From Pyrocephalus nanus (lineage: Eukaryota; Chordata; Aves; Passeriformes; Tyrannidae), in the NCBI GenBank assembly GCA_038380795.1, contig CM076272.1, positions 4,770,001-4,834,000 of the forward strand: DNA of 64,000 nucleotides, read 5' to 3'. Position numbers and translations under genes: made by a program. This document shows, piece after piece, positions 46,701-59,770 of the stretch (its first letter is position 1; every line of letters starts with the position of its first letter). The notes under the pieces are model-generated. The model was not told the DNA's origin. It did no database searches and was given only the letters and a program-made list of their open reading frames with translations.

Positions 46701-49700
46701 GATTTCCCTGATGCAAAACCTCCCACCAGCCGCAGCGGCGTTTGAAGGAAGATCAAAGGTTTCAGGGAGGGGGGAGAGATTTGAATCTCTCTTGGCTTTT
46801 CTTCTTGATTTACCATCTGATGTTTCCCCATTAGTCTTGTGGCTGACGGGGATCTTGGGGAGAGACGACTTCCTTTAAAACTGGGCTGGAGGACTGAATT
46901 ATTTATACCCAATGCTTTAAACAAATATCTGATGGAGGCTCAGGGTTTCAGCAAAGTTACCCTGCCAAAAATTACATCCTGCCTTACTTTTCACCCTCCC
47001 AGGGCTTGCGGGGGGGGCTCTTGTGGTGGGTCTCAGGGAGACTGGGTGATGCTTGTGCCGTGTCCATCCTGTGTCCTCTTGCCCTGCAGGTTGTGATCCC
47101 GGTGGTCTCCGTGCAGCTGATCAAGAAGCATAAGACAGCTCGGCTGCTGCCCAACGGCTTGGCCATCACCACCACTGCCAGCAGGAAGGTAACACAAGCA
47201 CTGACAGCACTGGATGCCCTGCTCCGAGCTGGGTGTGATTTGGGAGCAGGGAATGAAGAGATTCCCATCCCTGGTTGGGAAGTGAGTGCTGCTCTCCATG
47301 CTGGCTGCCAGCCAGGGCAAACACTCTCTTGTTCCTGAATTTCACTTTGCTTTGCTTTTGTTCCTGAATTCCACTTTGTTTCTGGACGAAGCAAAGCCCA
47401 AGTGAAACTCGGCCGAGCCTGACAAATCCCTGCCAGGCTCACGTAAAACCTTTAAACTCCTTAAACACAAGCAGTGAAAGGGCTTGGACTGGCATTTAGC
47501 CGAAGCTGGTGGAAAACTTGGATACAGGGCTGAATTTCCAGCTCTTAAATCCCGTTGGATGTTGTTGGCTGCAGTGAGCTGACGTAGTGGGTCCGAGTCC
47601 TTGCCTGCCTGGGTGCTGCTGCCAGCACCGTGCGTCACCCATCCCCTGCCAGGGAGGGGGTTATTCTTGTGGGATTTTGGGAAAAGATTGTTCCTGCTGG
47701 ATTTTGGTAGGGGGTGGCACAGGACATTCAAAGCCATGGGTGGCTGCCCTGCACGCCATCTGGGTTCTGCATCGGGCAGAATCTGGCCCCGTGTTCCCCT
47801 CCGTCTCCGGGGATGTTTTCCATAGGTCACAGCCCTGTTTCCTGCCATGTCCCTCAGGGCTGAGCATGGGAAGGCCCATAGGAACAGCAGTGGAGTGAAA
47901 CTGGCCCCAAAAAAATCTGGTCCAGGTTTTAGCAGGCTGCAAAAATAACAGCAGGGAAGCTCCGCAGGGAAACGCCTGCAGGGGAACACGGCTCCCAAAA
48001 AAGGGGAGATTCAAGGGCAGGACGTCTCTGCCTGTCTCTGCCTGTGGAGAACCTGACTCGGGATTGGGGGAATCTGTCCCAACAGCTTCTCTCTTTCTCT
48101 TGCAGTACATCTTCGTGTCCCTCATCTCCCGTGACAGTGTGTACGATGTGCTGAGGAGAGTCTGCACACACCTGCAGGTACTCCCTGTTCCACATCCAAC
48201 TGCTGTTCCACATGTACACGGCCCTGGGGCTCTGTGCTCCCCCTTGGGCTGAGCAGAGCTCTTCACCACCCATCTCCAAGGCTTTGGAATGCTTCCAAAG
48301 CCCTCCCAGTTCCAAGTGTCCTCACTTCGCATCAAGGGATGGGAAGAGGGGCAGGATCCATGCCCTGAGCACATCCTGTTCCCATGGGCCTTTTCTGGGT
48401 CACAGATGAGGCAGAGCCCAGAGTTTCTGCTCTCTCCCAGGGCGTGTGTATGAATTATTTATAATCTGGTAGTAATACTTGTTCTGCCACTCTGCACATC
48501 GCTGTCTTTTGCCCAGATCCAAAGTTTTAAGGGGAGGAGAAATGGTAGAAAGTAAAAAAAAATTAAATCAAGCGGGAAAAGGCACCCATCAGCCCTCGAG
48601 CTGGAGTGGGGGACTGTGGAGACCTTTTCTCCCTGCCTTTGAAGCACTGGGAAGCGATGCCAGAGCCCTGCCCCACCCAGGAGGGTGTCTGCCAGCTGTG
48701 CCAGGGTGGTGATTTGTGTGACTCAGCCTTGTTGCCAAACTGGGGGATTTATTTTTTGAAATGTGCTGGGCTCTGCCCAGATATTCCCTTGTTTTTTTCC
48801 CCCTGATGGTTTATTCCCTGTGCTGGGAGCTGAGGGCAGTGCAGGAACCCCCAGCTCAACCATGGCCCTGATGGGTGTTCAGTGATGGGAAGCAGCAGTG
48901 CGGTGCCCTGTCCTCTGCTGGGTGCTCTTCTTCAGTCCCCAGATCCCTGTGATTGCAAGTTTTAAGCAGCTGCTCTTCGTAGACTCAACAGAAACTCCAA
49001 AATTCCGTTTTGTGGCTCAGGTTGAAGCAGGGAGAGGCAGCACCATAACAACCGTTTCTCTCCCCGCTCCAGGTTTCGAGTAAGAAGAGTTTGAGTCTGA
49101 AGGAGCTGTCAGAGGAGCCGGACGCTGTGTCACTGGTGAGGGTGAGGGCAGCTCTGGGAGAGGGAAAGACCTTCCTGAACTCGTGCTGTGGGTGAGAAGT
49201 GCCTCCAGGCCCCCTCGGTTTGAACAGCCGCTTGCAGGGGCAGAGTTGGTTCTCCCCCCTCGGTGCTGTCAAAGGCCACGCCAGGACGTGCCTGTCACCT
49301 TTGGTGCTCATCCTCTGGGATCCTCATCCCCACACTTGGCAGGAATGACGGGTCAAGAGGACCTGGTTGAGCACAGCTGATGACTTGGCCTGTTGGTCTC
49401 AGGGGTCCCTTTATAGACAGAAAAACTTTGGAGTGATGTGGAAAATGCTGCAGCTCTGCTCCTGTTGGCCAGTGCTGTTCACGGCCATGAATGTGGATGA
49501 CAGGCTAGGAATGTGGTTGAGTTATCCAGAAACCTGTGGGATGGCTTGTAGCCAAACCACGGTGTGATCCAGCATGCACAGGGGCCACATCCTGCACCTT
49601 TGGAGCGGGGTATCCTCAGGTCTGGTGGCCTTGAGCTGAGTGCAGGAGGTGACAGTTGGGATGACCCCGATGTTTTGTTGGTCTGGTGGATCCCAGGGGT

Positions 49701-51378
49701 TAAAGATTCATTTCAAGTGGTGAACTGGGAGCTATCCAGGCTTGCAGCACGTCCTGGTGCTTTGGAGGGATGTAGCCCTTCAGCAGCTCCAGCCCCGGGG
49801 ACTCTGGTGGGGGAACCCCTCTCTGTGCTGGCTGCCTCTGCACATGATTTGGTGCTTTTTTTGGCACTTCTTTGCCCTTCTGGGGCAATGCCAGGTGGAG
49901 AAATGGAGAATGCTGGGTGACCGCCCTGAGTTTCAAGGGGTGGAGGAGGCTGCAGTTGGTATTTGGGGCAGGTGTGGGGTGCGTGGGCAGGTCCACGGCA
50001 GTAAGAACCTGCATCCCCATGGAGCCATCACAGAGGACCAGCTCCCACTTAGGGCGATGGTTTGGATGTGCTGGTGCTCAATGGAGTTGCCATAAAGTTT
50101 GGGTCTGAATCCTTGTCACTGCCACGGGAGAACCCTCTGGCAGTGCATGGCTCACCGGGGCTGTTCCCACAGGAGGTGATCGTCCCCGAGGGCAAGTGGA
50201 GGAAGGTGTCACCCACCTCGCTGTCACTGTCACTGCCAGATGCCGACTACCAGTGCATCCACCGGACCTCTGTCAGCAGCCTGAGTGCCAAGGAGAGCTC
50301 CTTCACCTCCGAGGAGCCCCTGGTTTCAGGTGAGGGCAGCGTCTGACCTGGGCACACGGGGTTGTGCCCAGTTCTATACATGGTGCTGGGTGTAAACCTA
50401 CATAATATGTGTTCATCCATCCTGCACTCTCCTGGAGGGGAATTCTGCCTTGCACGGGAGCAGGGCTGAGGCTGGGAGTCAGTGATGGGATCCTGGGGAT
50501 GGGATGGAATCTCCTGGCTGTGGGGTCTGAGCCCTTGAGGGAGAAATGTTTGTTGTTTTCTGGTTGCTGGAGCAGCAGGAGCATCTGCCGAGCGTTGCTG
50601 TGCTGCTGACCGTGGGTTTGCCTTTCAGAAAGTGCAATAAACACCGAGGAGGAGCTGGAGGTGGAGCAGAGCTGTGTGGCGGAGCTGAGACCCTCCGACT
50701 ACCAGCTCCTGAAGATCTTCATTGTGCTGTAAGTGCCGAGGGTGGCGCGGAGGGGCTGGGGGTACCCCAGGAATGTTGATCTCAGCTGAGCGCTTGGCTT
50801 GTTCCTCTGCTCCCAGCATCTGCCTCCTGGTCGTGTCCTCCTCGTACCTGGCGTTCCGCATCTTCCGTCTGGAGCAGCAGCTCTGCTCCCTGAACCGGGA
50901 CTACCTCTCCCGTGGGCACAGGAGGTGAGGCACCCGCAAGGACACTTTGGGGCAGAGGGGTCACACTGTATGGAAGACCCAAGGGCTGTGGTGCAATGAG
51001 CAGTGGCTGAGTTCCACGACAGGTCCTGGGATGCTTTGTCCCTTATCCCATGCCTGACAGACCCCACAGTGCCATCCTCACGTCAGGGATGATCCCATCA
51101 ACTGCTGGTCTGAGTGACTGTGGGCAGCTCTGCTGTTCCTGAGACTTTGAAACTTGGGAAGAAGTTTCCTCATGGGTTTGGGGCTCTCCAGTTGGAGGAG
51201 CATCAGGACATCTCATTGGAGTTGGGCTGTGCTGTGGGGCTAATGAGAAAAAGAGCATCAGCAAAGGACGGACAGGAGTGGGATCTCCTTGGATTAGGCA
51301 CAGCAGGGAAGCACCAGGATGGGTTACGGAGCCTCTGCAGTCACTCCCTCATCTCACCCCACTTCCTGCTGCAGGTGA
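40721..51378 (+). CDS. GRAMD2A: GRAM domain-containing protein 2A
   Basis: ER-anchored protein that marks ER-plasma-membrane contact sites by binding phosphoinositides through its GRAM domain. Exons: 40721-40749, 44066-44179, 44886-44943, 46261-46333, 46415-46518, 47090-47188, 48106-48177, 49073-49135, 50173-50329, 50629-50728, 50817-50924, 51375-51378. Phases close: 326 aa (human about 354). GRAM domain about residues 70-180 (YHKLFKDIPTEESVLKVCSC, GRLYISPNWLCFYANLFGKD, RLLPNGLAITTTASRKY, SRDSVYDVLRRVCTHLQ); Ser-rich linker; acidic stretch; single C-terminal membrane segment about 286-303 (IFIVLICLLVVSSSYLAF); tail RLEQQLCSLNRDYLSRGHRR. The first exon is the least certain: MTA start agrees with the mammalian N-terminus and joins exon 2 in frame; otherwise M at 44076 is the start. 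The divergent exon 9 (50173-50329) is normal for the family. Confidence 0.9.
40750..44065 (+). other. GRAMD2A: GRAMD2A intron 1
   Basis: It begins as CpG island (to about 41700), giving long false frames on the minus strand, then becomes ordinary unique sequence. Near 43540-43630 there is a tight group of motifs: GATAAC (43543), TGTTTAC (43571), GATAAG (43593), GATAAC (43607) and GTAAACA (43622), i.e. three GATA and two forkhead-type sites. No exon or transposon was recognised. Confidence 0.5.
44944..46260 (+). other. GRAMD2A: GRAMD2A intron 3, enhancer-like in its 3' half
   Basis: From about 45440 to 46250 the sequence is of high complexity and contains several GATA motifs in either orientation (GGATAAGG near 45934, TTTATCGG near 46052, CTTATCAG near 46216, GGATAACT near 46232). 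This suggests a cis-regulatory element; evidence is motif content only. Confidence 0.35.
46519..50172 (+). other. GRAMD2A: GRAMD2A introns 5-8
   Basis: Introns 46519-47089, 47189-48105, 48178-49072 and 49136-50172 separate the GRAM-domain exons from the Ser-rich exon. All are unique sequence; no repeats, RNA genes or extra exons were recognised. The exon ending 49135 is followed by GTGAGGGTGAGG, a duplicated donor 6 bp apart. Confidence 0.55.
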
Positions 51379-52417
51379 CTGTTACCCTGGCGCTGGCTGA
51401 GGATGGACTCCAATGGTGACACCCTGCCTGTGGATGCCGGTGCTGCGACTTCCCAGCTGTGGCTGTTACACGTGGCCCGGCTTTCCCTCGGCCGGTAAAA
51501 TGGGACCAAGTATTTTCTCTTTTCCTATGGGCACTTGCTCCCAGCGGGACTTCCCAGCCAGCTCCTGGCCACCGGTGCCAACTCCCCATCCCACTGGAAA
51601 CCTGTTTTCTCCCTGGGACGCTGCTGTGCCGTAGCACTGAACGATGGCTCGGGGCTGCCGAGCACTTGGACCTCCCCTTAGGACTTGCTGCTAAAATGGA
51701 CGCCGGTTTTTATTCCAGGCATGGGTTTTTTCTAGTTGAAAGATGACCTTGGGCTCACCGGGAACCCCCAGAAATGTGGATGAGTTGCTGTTGCTGTCCT
51801 GGGTGAACCCACTTGTTCATCCCTGTCTCAGTACCCCTGGGAATGTGGCCGGAGGAATGGCCCCAAATATGGGGATCTGTGGGGATGGGAGAAAAGGGCC
51901 ACCAGCCCTGTGGGGCATCATCTGTCCCACACCCAAGGGTGAGGGTCCAATCCAGGGCTCCCCAGCCCTGCTTTCATGGAGCACTGGGCCATCTCAGCAT
52001 GGGGGGTTTGTGTGTGTCCCCTGCAAAGCACTTTAGGGTCCCCCAGACAGGGTGACCACCCCTGGCACTGGGGCCAGACCAAGGCTTCGTTAGTCCCGCT
52101 CACCTTGTTAAGATGTCCGGAAAGGAGCCCGTGGCTGGCACTGGTGAACGTCCTGGATCTGTGCCCTGGTTTGTGTTAACCTTGTCACCACGTGGAGCTG
52201 AGTGCTGCAGGATTTGTCCCGCAGGATTTGTCCCACAGCCTCCCCCTGGGAGCACGCTGGGGCGGCAGGTGATACCTGTGTGATTCCCTTGGGTTTTCTT
52301 TACTTTTTGTTTTTTGGGAACTACAAGTGCTGATGGGGCCAAATCCCTGTGCCCTGGGGGAGAATTTGCTGCTCACTCTGGGCTCGGAACGGCTTTTAAA
52401 TGAAATGAAAAAATGAA

Positions 52418-52423
52418 AATAAA
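52418..52423 (+). terminator. GRAMD2A: GRAMD2A polyadenylation signal AATAAA
   Basis: AATAAA in an A-rich context about 1.04 kb after the GRAMD2A stop, followed by TGTGGCTCTCTGCC-type sequence. It defines a 3' UTR of about 1.06 kb and is the only canonical signal near the gene end. Confidence 0.7.
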
Positions 52424-52449
52424 CCCTGGATTTTCTAGCATGTGGCTCT

Positions 52450-55400
52450 CTGCCACCAGTGTCTTCGCAGTGGGGATGGGCTATGAGTCCCAAAACCAGG
52501 CATCCCAAAGTCTGCACTGTCCCAGAGCCCCTTCAGGACATGGGTGACATAGGGACAGCCCTGTCCTCGAGTGGGATGTTATTGCACTAGGTGGCAGCAG
52601 AGACTGCGGGATGGGACACGAGCCAGTGGCAGGGCCACCTTGGGAACAGCAGCTTCCTGGGAGCTGGGCTGCAGCCCCATCCTGCAGGGGAAACAGGATG
52701 AGCCTTCGTCCTCCTCTTCCTCCTTGAGCATCCACAACCCCAGTTCCAACCCCTCTCCCCAGCCTGGCCCATGCAGCAAAATGCATGTAAATGAGTGAAA
52801 TGCATGAAAATGGCCCAGTGTGAAAGCCACAGTGGTGTTGGCTAAGCGGGGACTGGAGTAGTGTCACCCATTTTTGGGGGATTTAGCACTCTAGGGTGCT
52901 GAGGGGGGTGATCTGGTTTCTTCAAACTCTAGATTTACGGGGCTGTCGGAGTCTTTGTTTCTGTGGGTGACCTGGTGGGTGAAAGGCGCCGTCCTGCCCC
53001 TGCCAGGGACTCACCCAGCTCGTTTTCCTGGTGCTGCAGCCCAGATGGGTTTAGGGTTGGTTTTCCTACAAACAAGTTGGTGCTCAATGGGTTCAACCTC
53101 AAAGTGGGGCTCTTGACCCCAGAGCAGAGGTTTAGAGGTTGAGGATTGGGTGGGTTTTGGTCTGGTGTTCCAGCCTGCTGGTTTTTTGGTGCTCCACAGC
53201 AGGTGTGTGGGGTCCCTTGCCATTGAGCCAGGAAGGTGACAAAGAGCTCCTCTCGGGGCTCTTTGCTTCAGGCCAGCAGTGTAACAACCCGTGGGTGCAG
53301 TGACAGGGAGGGGGTTTGGAGGAGCACCAGGATGAGCTCCCGGAGTGCTGTGGGGGTCTCTGCTGCTGGTCACTGGTCACAAAGCTCCGGTTTTGTTTCC
53401 CAGCTGGTCTTTGCCCCCCCCGTTGGTGTGTGTCCCCTCTCCCAGTGATGCCCTGCTTGAGACTGTTTGCTTTTCTTTGTGTAAAGAAACAGCACATAAA
53501 AGCCTCAGGTGCAGGGAATGTCCTAAGGTGCAGGGAACGTCCCTGGGCACTCACCTTGCTGGCTTGGGAACAGGGCTGAGGAGCACAGGGTGGTGCTGGA
53601 CACACACAGCCCCTGCCCTCAAATCCCCTCCCAGACCTCCCCAGTGACCCCCACCATCCTGCCTTCCTCCCTTCTATTGCCCTGTGCTCCTCCCCAGCCC
53701 AAACCAACCCCTAAAAACACAACTGGGAGATTCAATCAGCCCAGAAGCCACTGCCAGCCTCGCCCCGAGTCACAGCCCCTGTGCTGTGACACTCCCTGGG
53801 GCAGCGCGAGCCACGGCATTAGCAGGGACCTGCATGGAGGATGGGATGACACCGGCAAGCGCATGGTTTGGTCTGAGTTTTATTCTGGATTTGGGAGTGG
53901 CAGTGACGTGGCTCCAGTACAGCCCCTTGGAGTCCAAGGTGAATCCCCTTTGGCAAGCAGCTTGATCCCATTTGAGCTCCAGCTGAGCAGGTTTTCCAGG
54001 GAGGGCTGGTGCTGGAGGGATGCCCTGGACCACTGTGGGCTGCTCTCCTGTCAGGGCAGTGTAGGAGGGAGGGGAACGATCCTGACCCTTGTCTGGCCCC
54101 ACCGCTGCCTGTGAGGGTGTAGTTGGGTGTTTTGGGGGAGCCTGGGCTGGTTTCTTGATTTTCTCTTGTCAGCAAGGGAAGGTTAAGCCCTTCATCCCCT
54201 CGGTGCTGTGCTGCTGCACACACCAGTGGGGCTGGGCTGGTGAGGAGCTCCGGGTTAAAAACAATCCTTCCCTTTCCTTTTCCAAAGGTTATATTTAACC
54301 CGGATTTCCCTGATCAGGTTGGTGTGCTGGGGTGTGGCTGCTCTGCCAGACACCACCTGAGCAACCTGCTCTTTGCTTCTCACCAAGTGAGAGATTATTC
54401 CTTATCCTGCAATGACATCTCAGTTCAATTTTTATTTCCCCCACTGCTAAGCCTGGCTTTAACAAGAGCATCCACTCCAAGATCCCGTCACCCAGCACGG
54501 GAGGGGAAGTGGCTCGGTTTGAAGTGCATTAAGGACTTCAGGGAGCCCACAGTTATCTTTGGCTTTTATACCTCAAACTCTGTCCTTTTGTTCTCCCTGG
54601 TGTGGTTTTTTTTATCTCAAGTAATAGAACTGGTTTTGTCTTAGAAGCAGCAGCAACACTAATGAGGGTTGGGGAGCACTGACAAACCCTCCCTGGATGG
54701 ACACGACCTAAAATCCTAATGAAAAACCCCAAGCTTCAAAGAGTGAGTGTTGCTTTTTATCTCAATTAAGTTTCCTTTCCTAGGATTGGGTTTCTCAGCT
54801 TCCTATTAATCTTCCAGCCATTCAGAGTTGGGTTTTAATTTGCAATAAGAGCAAGCAGGGGTGGGGGACAAAAAAATGCAGTGGCTGTGCAGCCTGGGAG
54901 CACCAGGCTGAAGAAAACTGACTTTGGTTTTGCCCTGTTCTTTAGTTAATCGTAGCATTTCCTCTGGAGTCTCATCTTTTGATATCTCAGCATCAGGTTT
55001 TCAGGGGCACAAAATTCTGGCTGCTAAATCCCAGACTGCTCCAATACCCCTAGTGGGAGGCACAGACTAGAAATAGCCACGATAAAGCACTTGGGGGCTT
55101 GGGTTTAAAGGGCATTTTGCTAAACCTGGCTTGGAAGGACAATGCCTGGAGCCAATTAAAGCCACCTAAGGAGGGTGTGCTGCCTGCTGGGCACAGGTGA
55201 AGTCTGTTCAGCAACCTGTTTTGCCACAGCAATTAGTATAAAAATTCATCATCAAGAGGGTTTCTTTGAAAGCAAAGTGACTTTTGTCGTTAGAAAGGCC
55301 AGTGATTTCCAGAGGGGGCTAAGGCTTTTTCCACAGGGAACGGGGTGTTTGGGGGGGTGTAGCCATGCTGGAGGGGTTACATTCTTCTTCTTTGGAACAA

Positions 55401-55490
55401 TTCTGTGCATGGGCATCTCCCTCAGGCACTGGGGGTGCTGCCTCGAGGACAGGGAAGGCAGTTTTTGGGGGGGCTGGGGGTGCATCCCCA
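52450..55490. other. GRAMD2A-SENP8 convergent intergenic region and SENP8 3' UTR
   Basis: Three kilobases between converging genes. The right part should be SENP8 3' UTR: minus-strand AATAAA (plus-strand TTTATT) lies at 54431-54436, about 1.06 kb after the SENP8 stop. A short CAGGTGCAGGGAATGTCC duplication occurs near 53505-53545. No coding sequence was found on either strand. Confidence 0.5.
54431..54436 (-). terminator. SENP8: Candidate SENP8 polyadenylation signal
   Basis: TTTATT on the plus strand reads AATAAA on the minus strand, in a T-rich plus-strand context. It is the nearest canonical signal I noticed downstream of the SENP8 stop, but alternative signals are possible. Confidence 0.4.
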
Positions 55491-56129
55491 TCACTTCTGT
55501 GCCAGTTTTGTGATGAGAGCTCTCCACTCAGATCTCTTCTGTGTGATGTAGGAGGGGGTGAGGAGCTGCAGCCCCGGCTCGGGCCGGCCCCGGCAGTACG
55601 CGTGGCACAGGGCCTCGGCGTTGCAGATCACGTACATCCCACAGTCGTAGCTGTTCTGCTGCGCCGGTGCCTTCTCCTCCACGAAGGTGGCTTTGCCCCC
55701 CCTTTTGCCCAGGAAGGCCTCCAGCTTCCCTGCCACCTGCCTGGCATGGGCAGAGTTGCATTTACTGTGGGAATCGTAGTGGGCAAAGCACTTCTTGTCC
55801 CTGAAATACACCAGTAGGCTCCAGTGGGTGCCCCCGGCGGCCTGGCTGGAGTTGTCATTGATGGGCAGGAACACCAGCTCCTTGTGGAGAAGGTCCAGCG
55901 GCTGGAGGAACACGGCTATTTCCTCCTGGCTGAGGGCACACTTGATAAACTGGGCCACCTCGGGGCCGATGAAACACACCCGGTGGCTGAACTCCTGGAA
56001 CTGCTCGTTGGCGAAGTACTCGAAGGCGAAGCCGATGATGTGGTCGTTGAGCCAGTTCGGGGGCTCCAGCAGGGCCACGTCCGACTGCCTCAGCAGGCTG
56101 TCCATGTAGCTGAGCACCACGGGATCCAT
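55491..56129 (-). CDS. SENP8: Sentrin-specific protease 8 (NEDD8-specific protease, DEN1/NEDP1)
   Basis: Cysteine protease of the ULP/C48 family that processes the NEDD8 precursor and removes NEDD8 from substrates other than cullins. Intact single-exon reading frame of 212 aa, the same length as the mammalian protein. The catalytic triad is at the expected positions: His102 (GGTHWSLLVY), Asp119 (CFAHYDSHS) and Cys163 (QQNSYDCGMYV), with the oxyanion-hole Gln just before. The N-terminus MDPVVLSYMDSLLRQSDVAL and the loop LEPPNWLNDHIIGFAFEYF are typical. Coding lies wholly in the last exon; an acceptor (TTTCAG on the minus strand) lies at 56158-56163, leaving 28 nt of 5' UTR in this exon. The gene is opposite in strand to GRAMD2A, as in the mammalian block. 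Confidence 0.97.
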   Translation of the reverse strand: MDPVVLSYMDSLLRQSDVALLEPPNWLNDHIIGFAFEYFANEQFQEFSHRVCFIGPEVAQFIKCALSQEEIAVFLQPLDLLHKELVFLPINDNSSQAAGGTHWSLLVYFRDKKCFAHYDSHSKCNSAHARQVAGKLEAFLGKRGGKATFVEEKAPAQQNSYDCGMYVICNAEALCHAYCRGRPEPGLQLLTPSYITQKRSEWRALITKLAQK

Positions 56130-57305
56130 CCTGCGGCACTCCAGGGACCCACCAGAGCTGAAACAGAGAAGGGCAAGAGGAGTTTAGGAACTGGATCACA
56201 CCTGGGACACGATACAGCCCAAGGAACACCTCGAGTGCCTTCTCAGCAGCAGCGAGCCAGAGCCCAGGAGTCCCAGATGGATATTTGAAGGACCATCAGC
56301 AGACGGGGGAGTGTCAGGTTGAACCAGGCTCTTCTGAGCTCTAGGTTAGATCAACCTTGCACTGTGAGGATCTGAACCTCAAAGCAAAGGGATTTCACAG
56401 CAGTTCCTGCTTTGGAACACTCACACATCTGCACGGAAACCAGACCGGAGCCAGGAGAAGTCAGATGGTGTCTGGGTGTTCTGCTGTCTCACCTGGACAA
56501 TGATAGTCACGGGAATTCTTTGCACAACTGGTATTCCCTAAATAAAGCCTTTTTGGGGCTGTCTGACATACAGCCCCTCTCAGCAAGCACAGTGTGCCCC
56601 AGCTCTGAGCCAGACACATGACCTGTTCCAGGAGAACCTGCTGGGCCACCAGCACAGGAGGCACAGCCATGAGTAAGGAGTAACAAAGCCAAACGAGATC
56701 ACAAACCAACCAGTTTCTGACTGTGGGAATCTTTAGGACAACTCTGCCTACTCAAATTAGGATTTAGGAGGAGATCTTCCAAAGACAAACTTGACTTAAC
56801 CCCCCTCTGTCCACCCTGGTTTTCCTTATGCTCTGACATCCCCCAGCCCTCCCAGGCTCCACAGTTGTGGCAACACACCCTCAGCCCCCTACTCCTCTCC
56901 TGGCCAGGATGGAACTGATTTGGCCTCACCCTTCCCTCAGCTGTGCCAAAGGCAGCATGAAAACGTCTTCAGATTTCTGAAAGCCCCGTGTGAAAGCTCA
57001 AAATAAGGTCATTTTAATGTGATTCACTAGAAATAAGTCACTCATTTTCCATCATGACAGGGGGAAATTAAAAAAATGGAGTGTTGTGTTGTTTACGTGT
57101 TAGGAAGAAGTAGATTAGAATCATGAAAAATAACTCTTCCTGGCCTGGGATGCATAAATTAGGGATTCATCTCTCAGAACTCTTGGCCAGGTCCCAGAGC
57201 ACGTGACGAGTAAGGAACAGAATGGATGAGACACGGGCCCTGTGGAACACGTCGGAAGGAAGGGCTGAGGTGAGTGTTTGGGGCATGACACACAGCCCAT
57301 GAGAG

Positions 57306-57325
57306 TGTGTGTGTGTGTGTGTGTG
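57306..57325 (+). repeat. (GT)n microsatellite
   Basis: About ten uninterrupted GT dinucleotides within the SENP8 intron. Simple sequence, likely length-polymorphic. Confidence 0.9.
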
Positions 57326-59770
57326 CCGGTGGATCCCGGAGATGCCGAGCAGCAGGAGTCACTGGAGGAAGGGAGCAGCCCTTGTTTACGCTGAGCCAAC
57401 ACAATGGTATTTGGACACACTTCCGACCTAACGAGCTCCAACTATTTCCAAGTTCGTGGTGCAAATCCTTGCACTATAAAAATCAGACTGAAATCCCTGT
57501 AACTTTGTAGCATCCCTTAACGTAGTCTGCTTTAGAGCTGGACATCCTCCAAACATCCAGTTTGGGGGTTTAACAGGGGCAAGGCTGAAATACTTTTACG
57601 TGTGCCCATAAAATGCCCTGAATTTTCCTTTACAATGTGTTCTTTCTGCTCCATCTTCTCCTGGAGATGTAGAAGTCCAGCAAATAGCTTTCCACTCCAG
57701 TCCAAATGGGATTAGGGGCAAGGCAAGCGTGAGTCCCATGTTCTGTTCATTTTCCACTCTGCAGAAACATCGTGGGTTTTTTTTTCCTGTCAAGACATTT
57801 GGCAGGTTCCTCCAGTCAGGAAGGAGAATGGCTCTAGCAAGTGCTTAATTGCCACGAGCTACTACTTTTAATTTTATTGCCATCTGGTATTTGTGAAACT
57901 GCCTGTGGGTTCTGCAGGATGACTCACCACATGCAGCTCCAAGGAAAACCCTCGGGAGGCTCCAACGCCCGTCAGAGCCGGGGCAGGTGAGTGGCTGGAA
58001 CAACGGCTGGTGGGGCTGTGAAAAGCCATGGTGAGGTGGCTTTTTTTGGGATAACCTCCCATTAAAGCTAAAGACAGAGCTGCAGAGAAGCCAGGATGGA
58101 GAGCCGAGCCTCTCTGACGCCGAGGGGGGGGTTGAAATCCCATCGTGGATTGGGAGCAGCTCTGCACAGGCACAGCCAGGACTTGCTTCCCAAAGGCCCA
58201 GGCACACTCTGTTCAGGAGTTTTCATAAAAACGGATAAATACTCACACAGGCCAGGAACCTCTGCTATAGGTGCCAACAGAGCAACAGAGTCTTGGTGGT
58301 TTGTTTTATTTGCACATCAGTAGTTGGGATTTGTGCAAACTCTCTGGAATCCTCAGCTCCTCCGAGGGATTTCAGCTGCCCCGTCCCCAGTGCTGAGATG
58401 AGAACACCGGGGTGAGAGAAAGGAGCATTTCAACACAAATGCTATTATTTCATTTATAGATTTGAAAATGGTGCTGTCGTGCCTCAATAGGGCAAGAAGT
58501 CAAGTTTCCCTCATGGAAGTTGTAATTTCACAAATAAGCTGCCGTCGCTGGTGTGAGTTCGATCTGTGAACTGATGGGGCTTCTTTGTGTCCAGGATGCA
58601 AAGCCAAGCCTGTGTTTTCCAATACTTGACAAAAAAACACCCCAAACCTGTTATTTTCACACCATTAAAGACAACAACCCTCTGCAGGTAATTGCTGAAG
58701 ACACTTGAGGGCCAGGGAATGAGACGACTCAGTAATTGAGCATAAATAGGTAGTGGTGGAGCAAAGGGAGTGTGAATTCAGGATGAGTCAGATTCCTAAA
58801 GTCTATTTTAATAAATTAAAGGTGCTAAGAACCTGCAGAGGGAATAGTTTAGAGTGACACGTCACCAGAGTCCTGTTCCTAATTTAAAGAATATGGAGCT
58901 AAATACCAAAAATCACCTGGAAGATAATAAATCCAGACTCTACCAAGAAACAGGAGGGACAAAGATCAAGAGTAAAAGGATGCACGATTTAACCACCAGA
59001 CCATTCCCTTTTCCTGGAAATACAGGTTTTAGACACCGTGTCTTGAGAGTTGTTAATGGGAGCAAGATCAGAGAAGGAACATCTCTTTTTACTTCCAGTG
59101 GGAGCTGGGCTGGGTGACACCTGAGCCTCTGGATTAATGTAGCTCCTGACAGAGCCAGAGAACAAACTCAAGGAAAATTAAACAGCTAAACCAGACAATA
59201 AGCACAGTTGTCTCCTTTTTTGTTAAATATAATCAATCTCTCTGTAGCTGTGGGTTATAATTCCTGTACAGTACCAGGACAACAGGTCCTGAATGCCGAA
59301 ATCAGAGGAAACCATTCCCAGTTCTGTACAACAATACCCAAACTTCTCCATTTCAGACAAACTCCCCAACCCAGAGACATGCAGCTACTCTGAGAACCAA
59401 ACTCAGAACCTCTCTTGGTGTCCCAGAACCTCCTGGAGCAAGAAACCAAAAGCCACAACAACAACACCAGGACGGGGCTGGCCAAAGCCTGGAGTTCACC
59501 ATGAATAGACCCAAGGAAAGGAACGGCTGAGGATGAGCAATGGCACCGGGAACGTCCCAGAGGTACCGGTGGAAACAGCTCAGCTCACACAGACCACGTC
59601 AAACCAGCCACCAATGCACTCACCTCCAGAGAAGGGGTCAATCCAGGGAGCAAGGGGAATACTGTTTGCCTGAAAGTCCTGGATGTCACAGGAATTTGGT
59701 CAGGAGAGGGAATTCGGTCAGAGGGAGGGATTTGGGGTGTCACACACCCCGTGAGAGGAGGAGCGACGTG

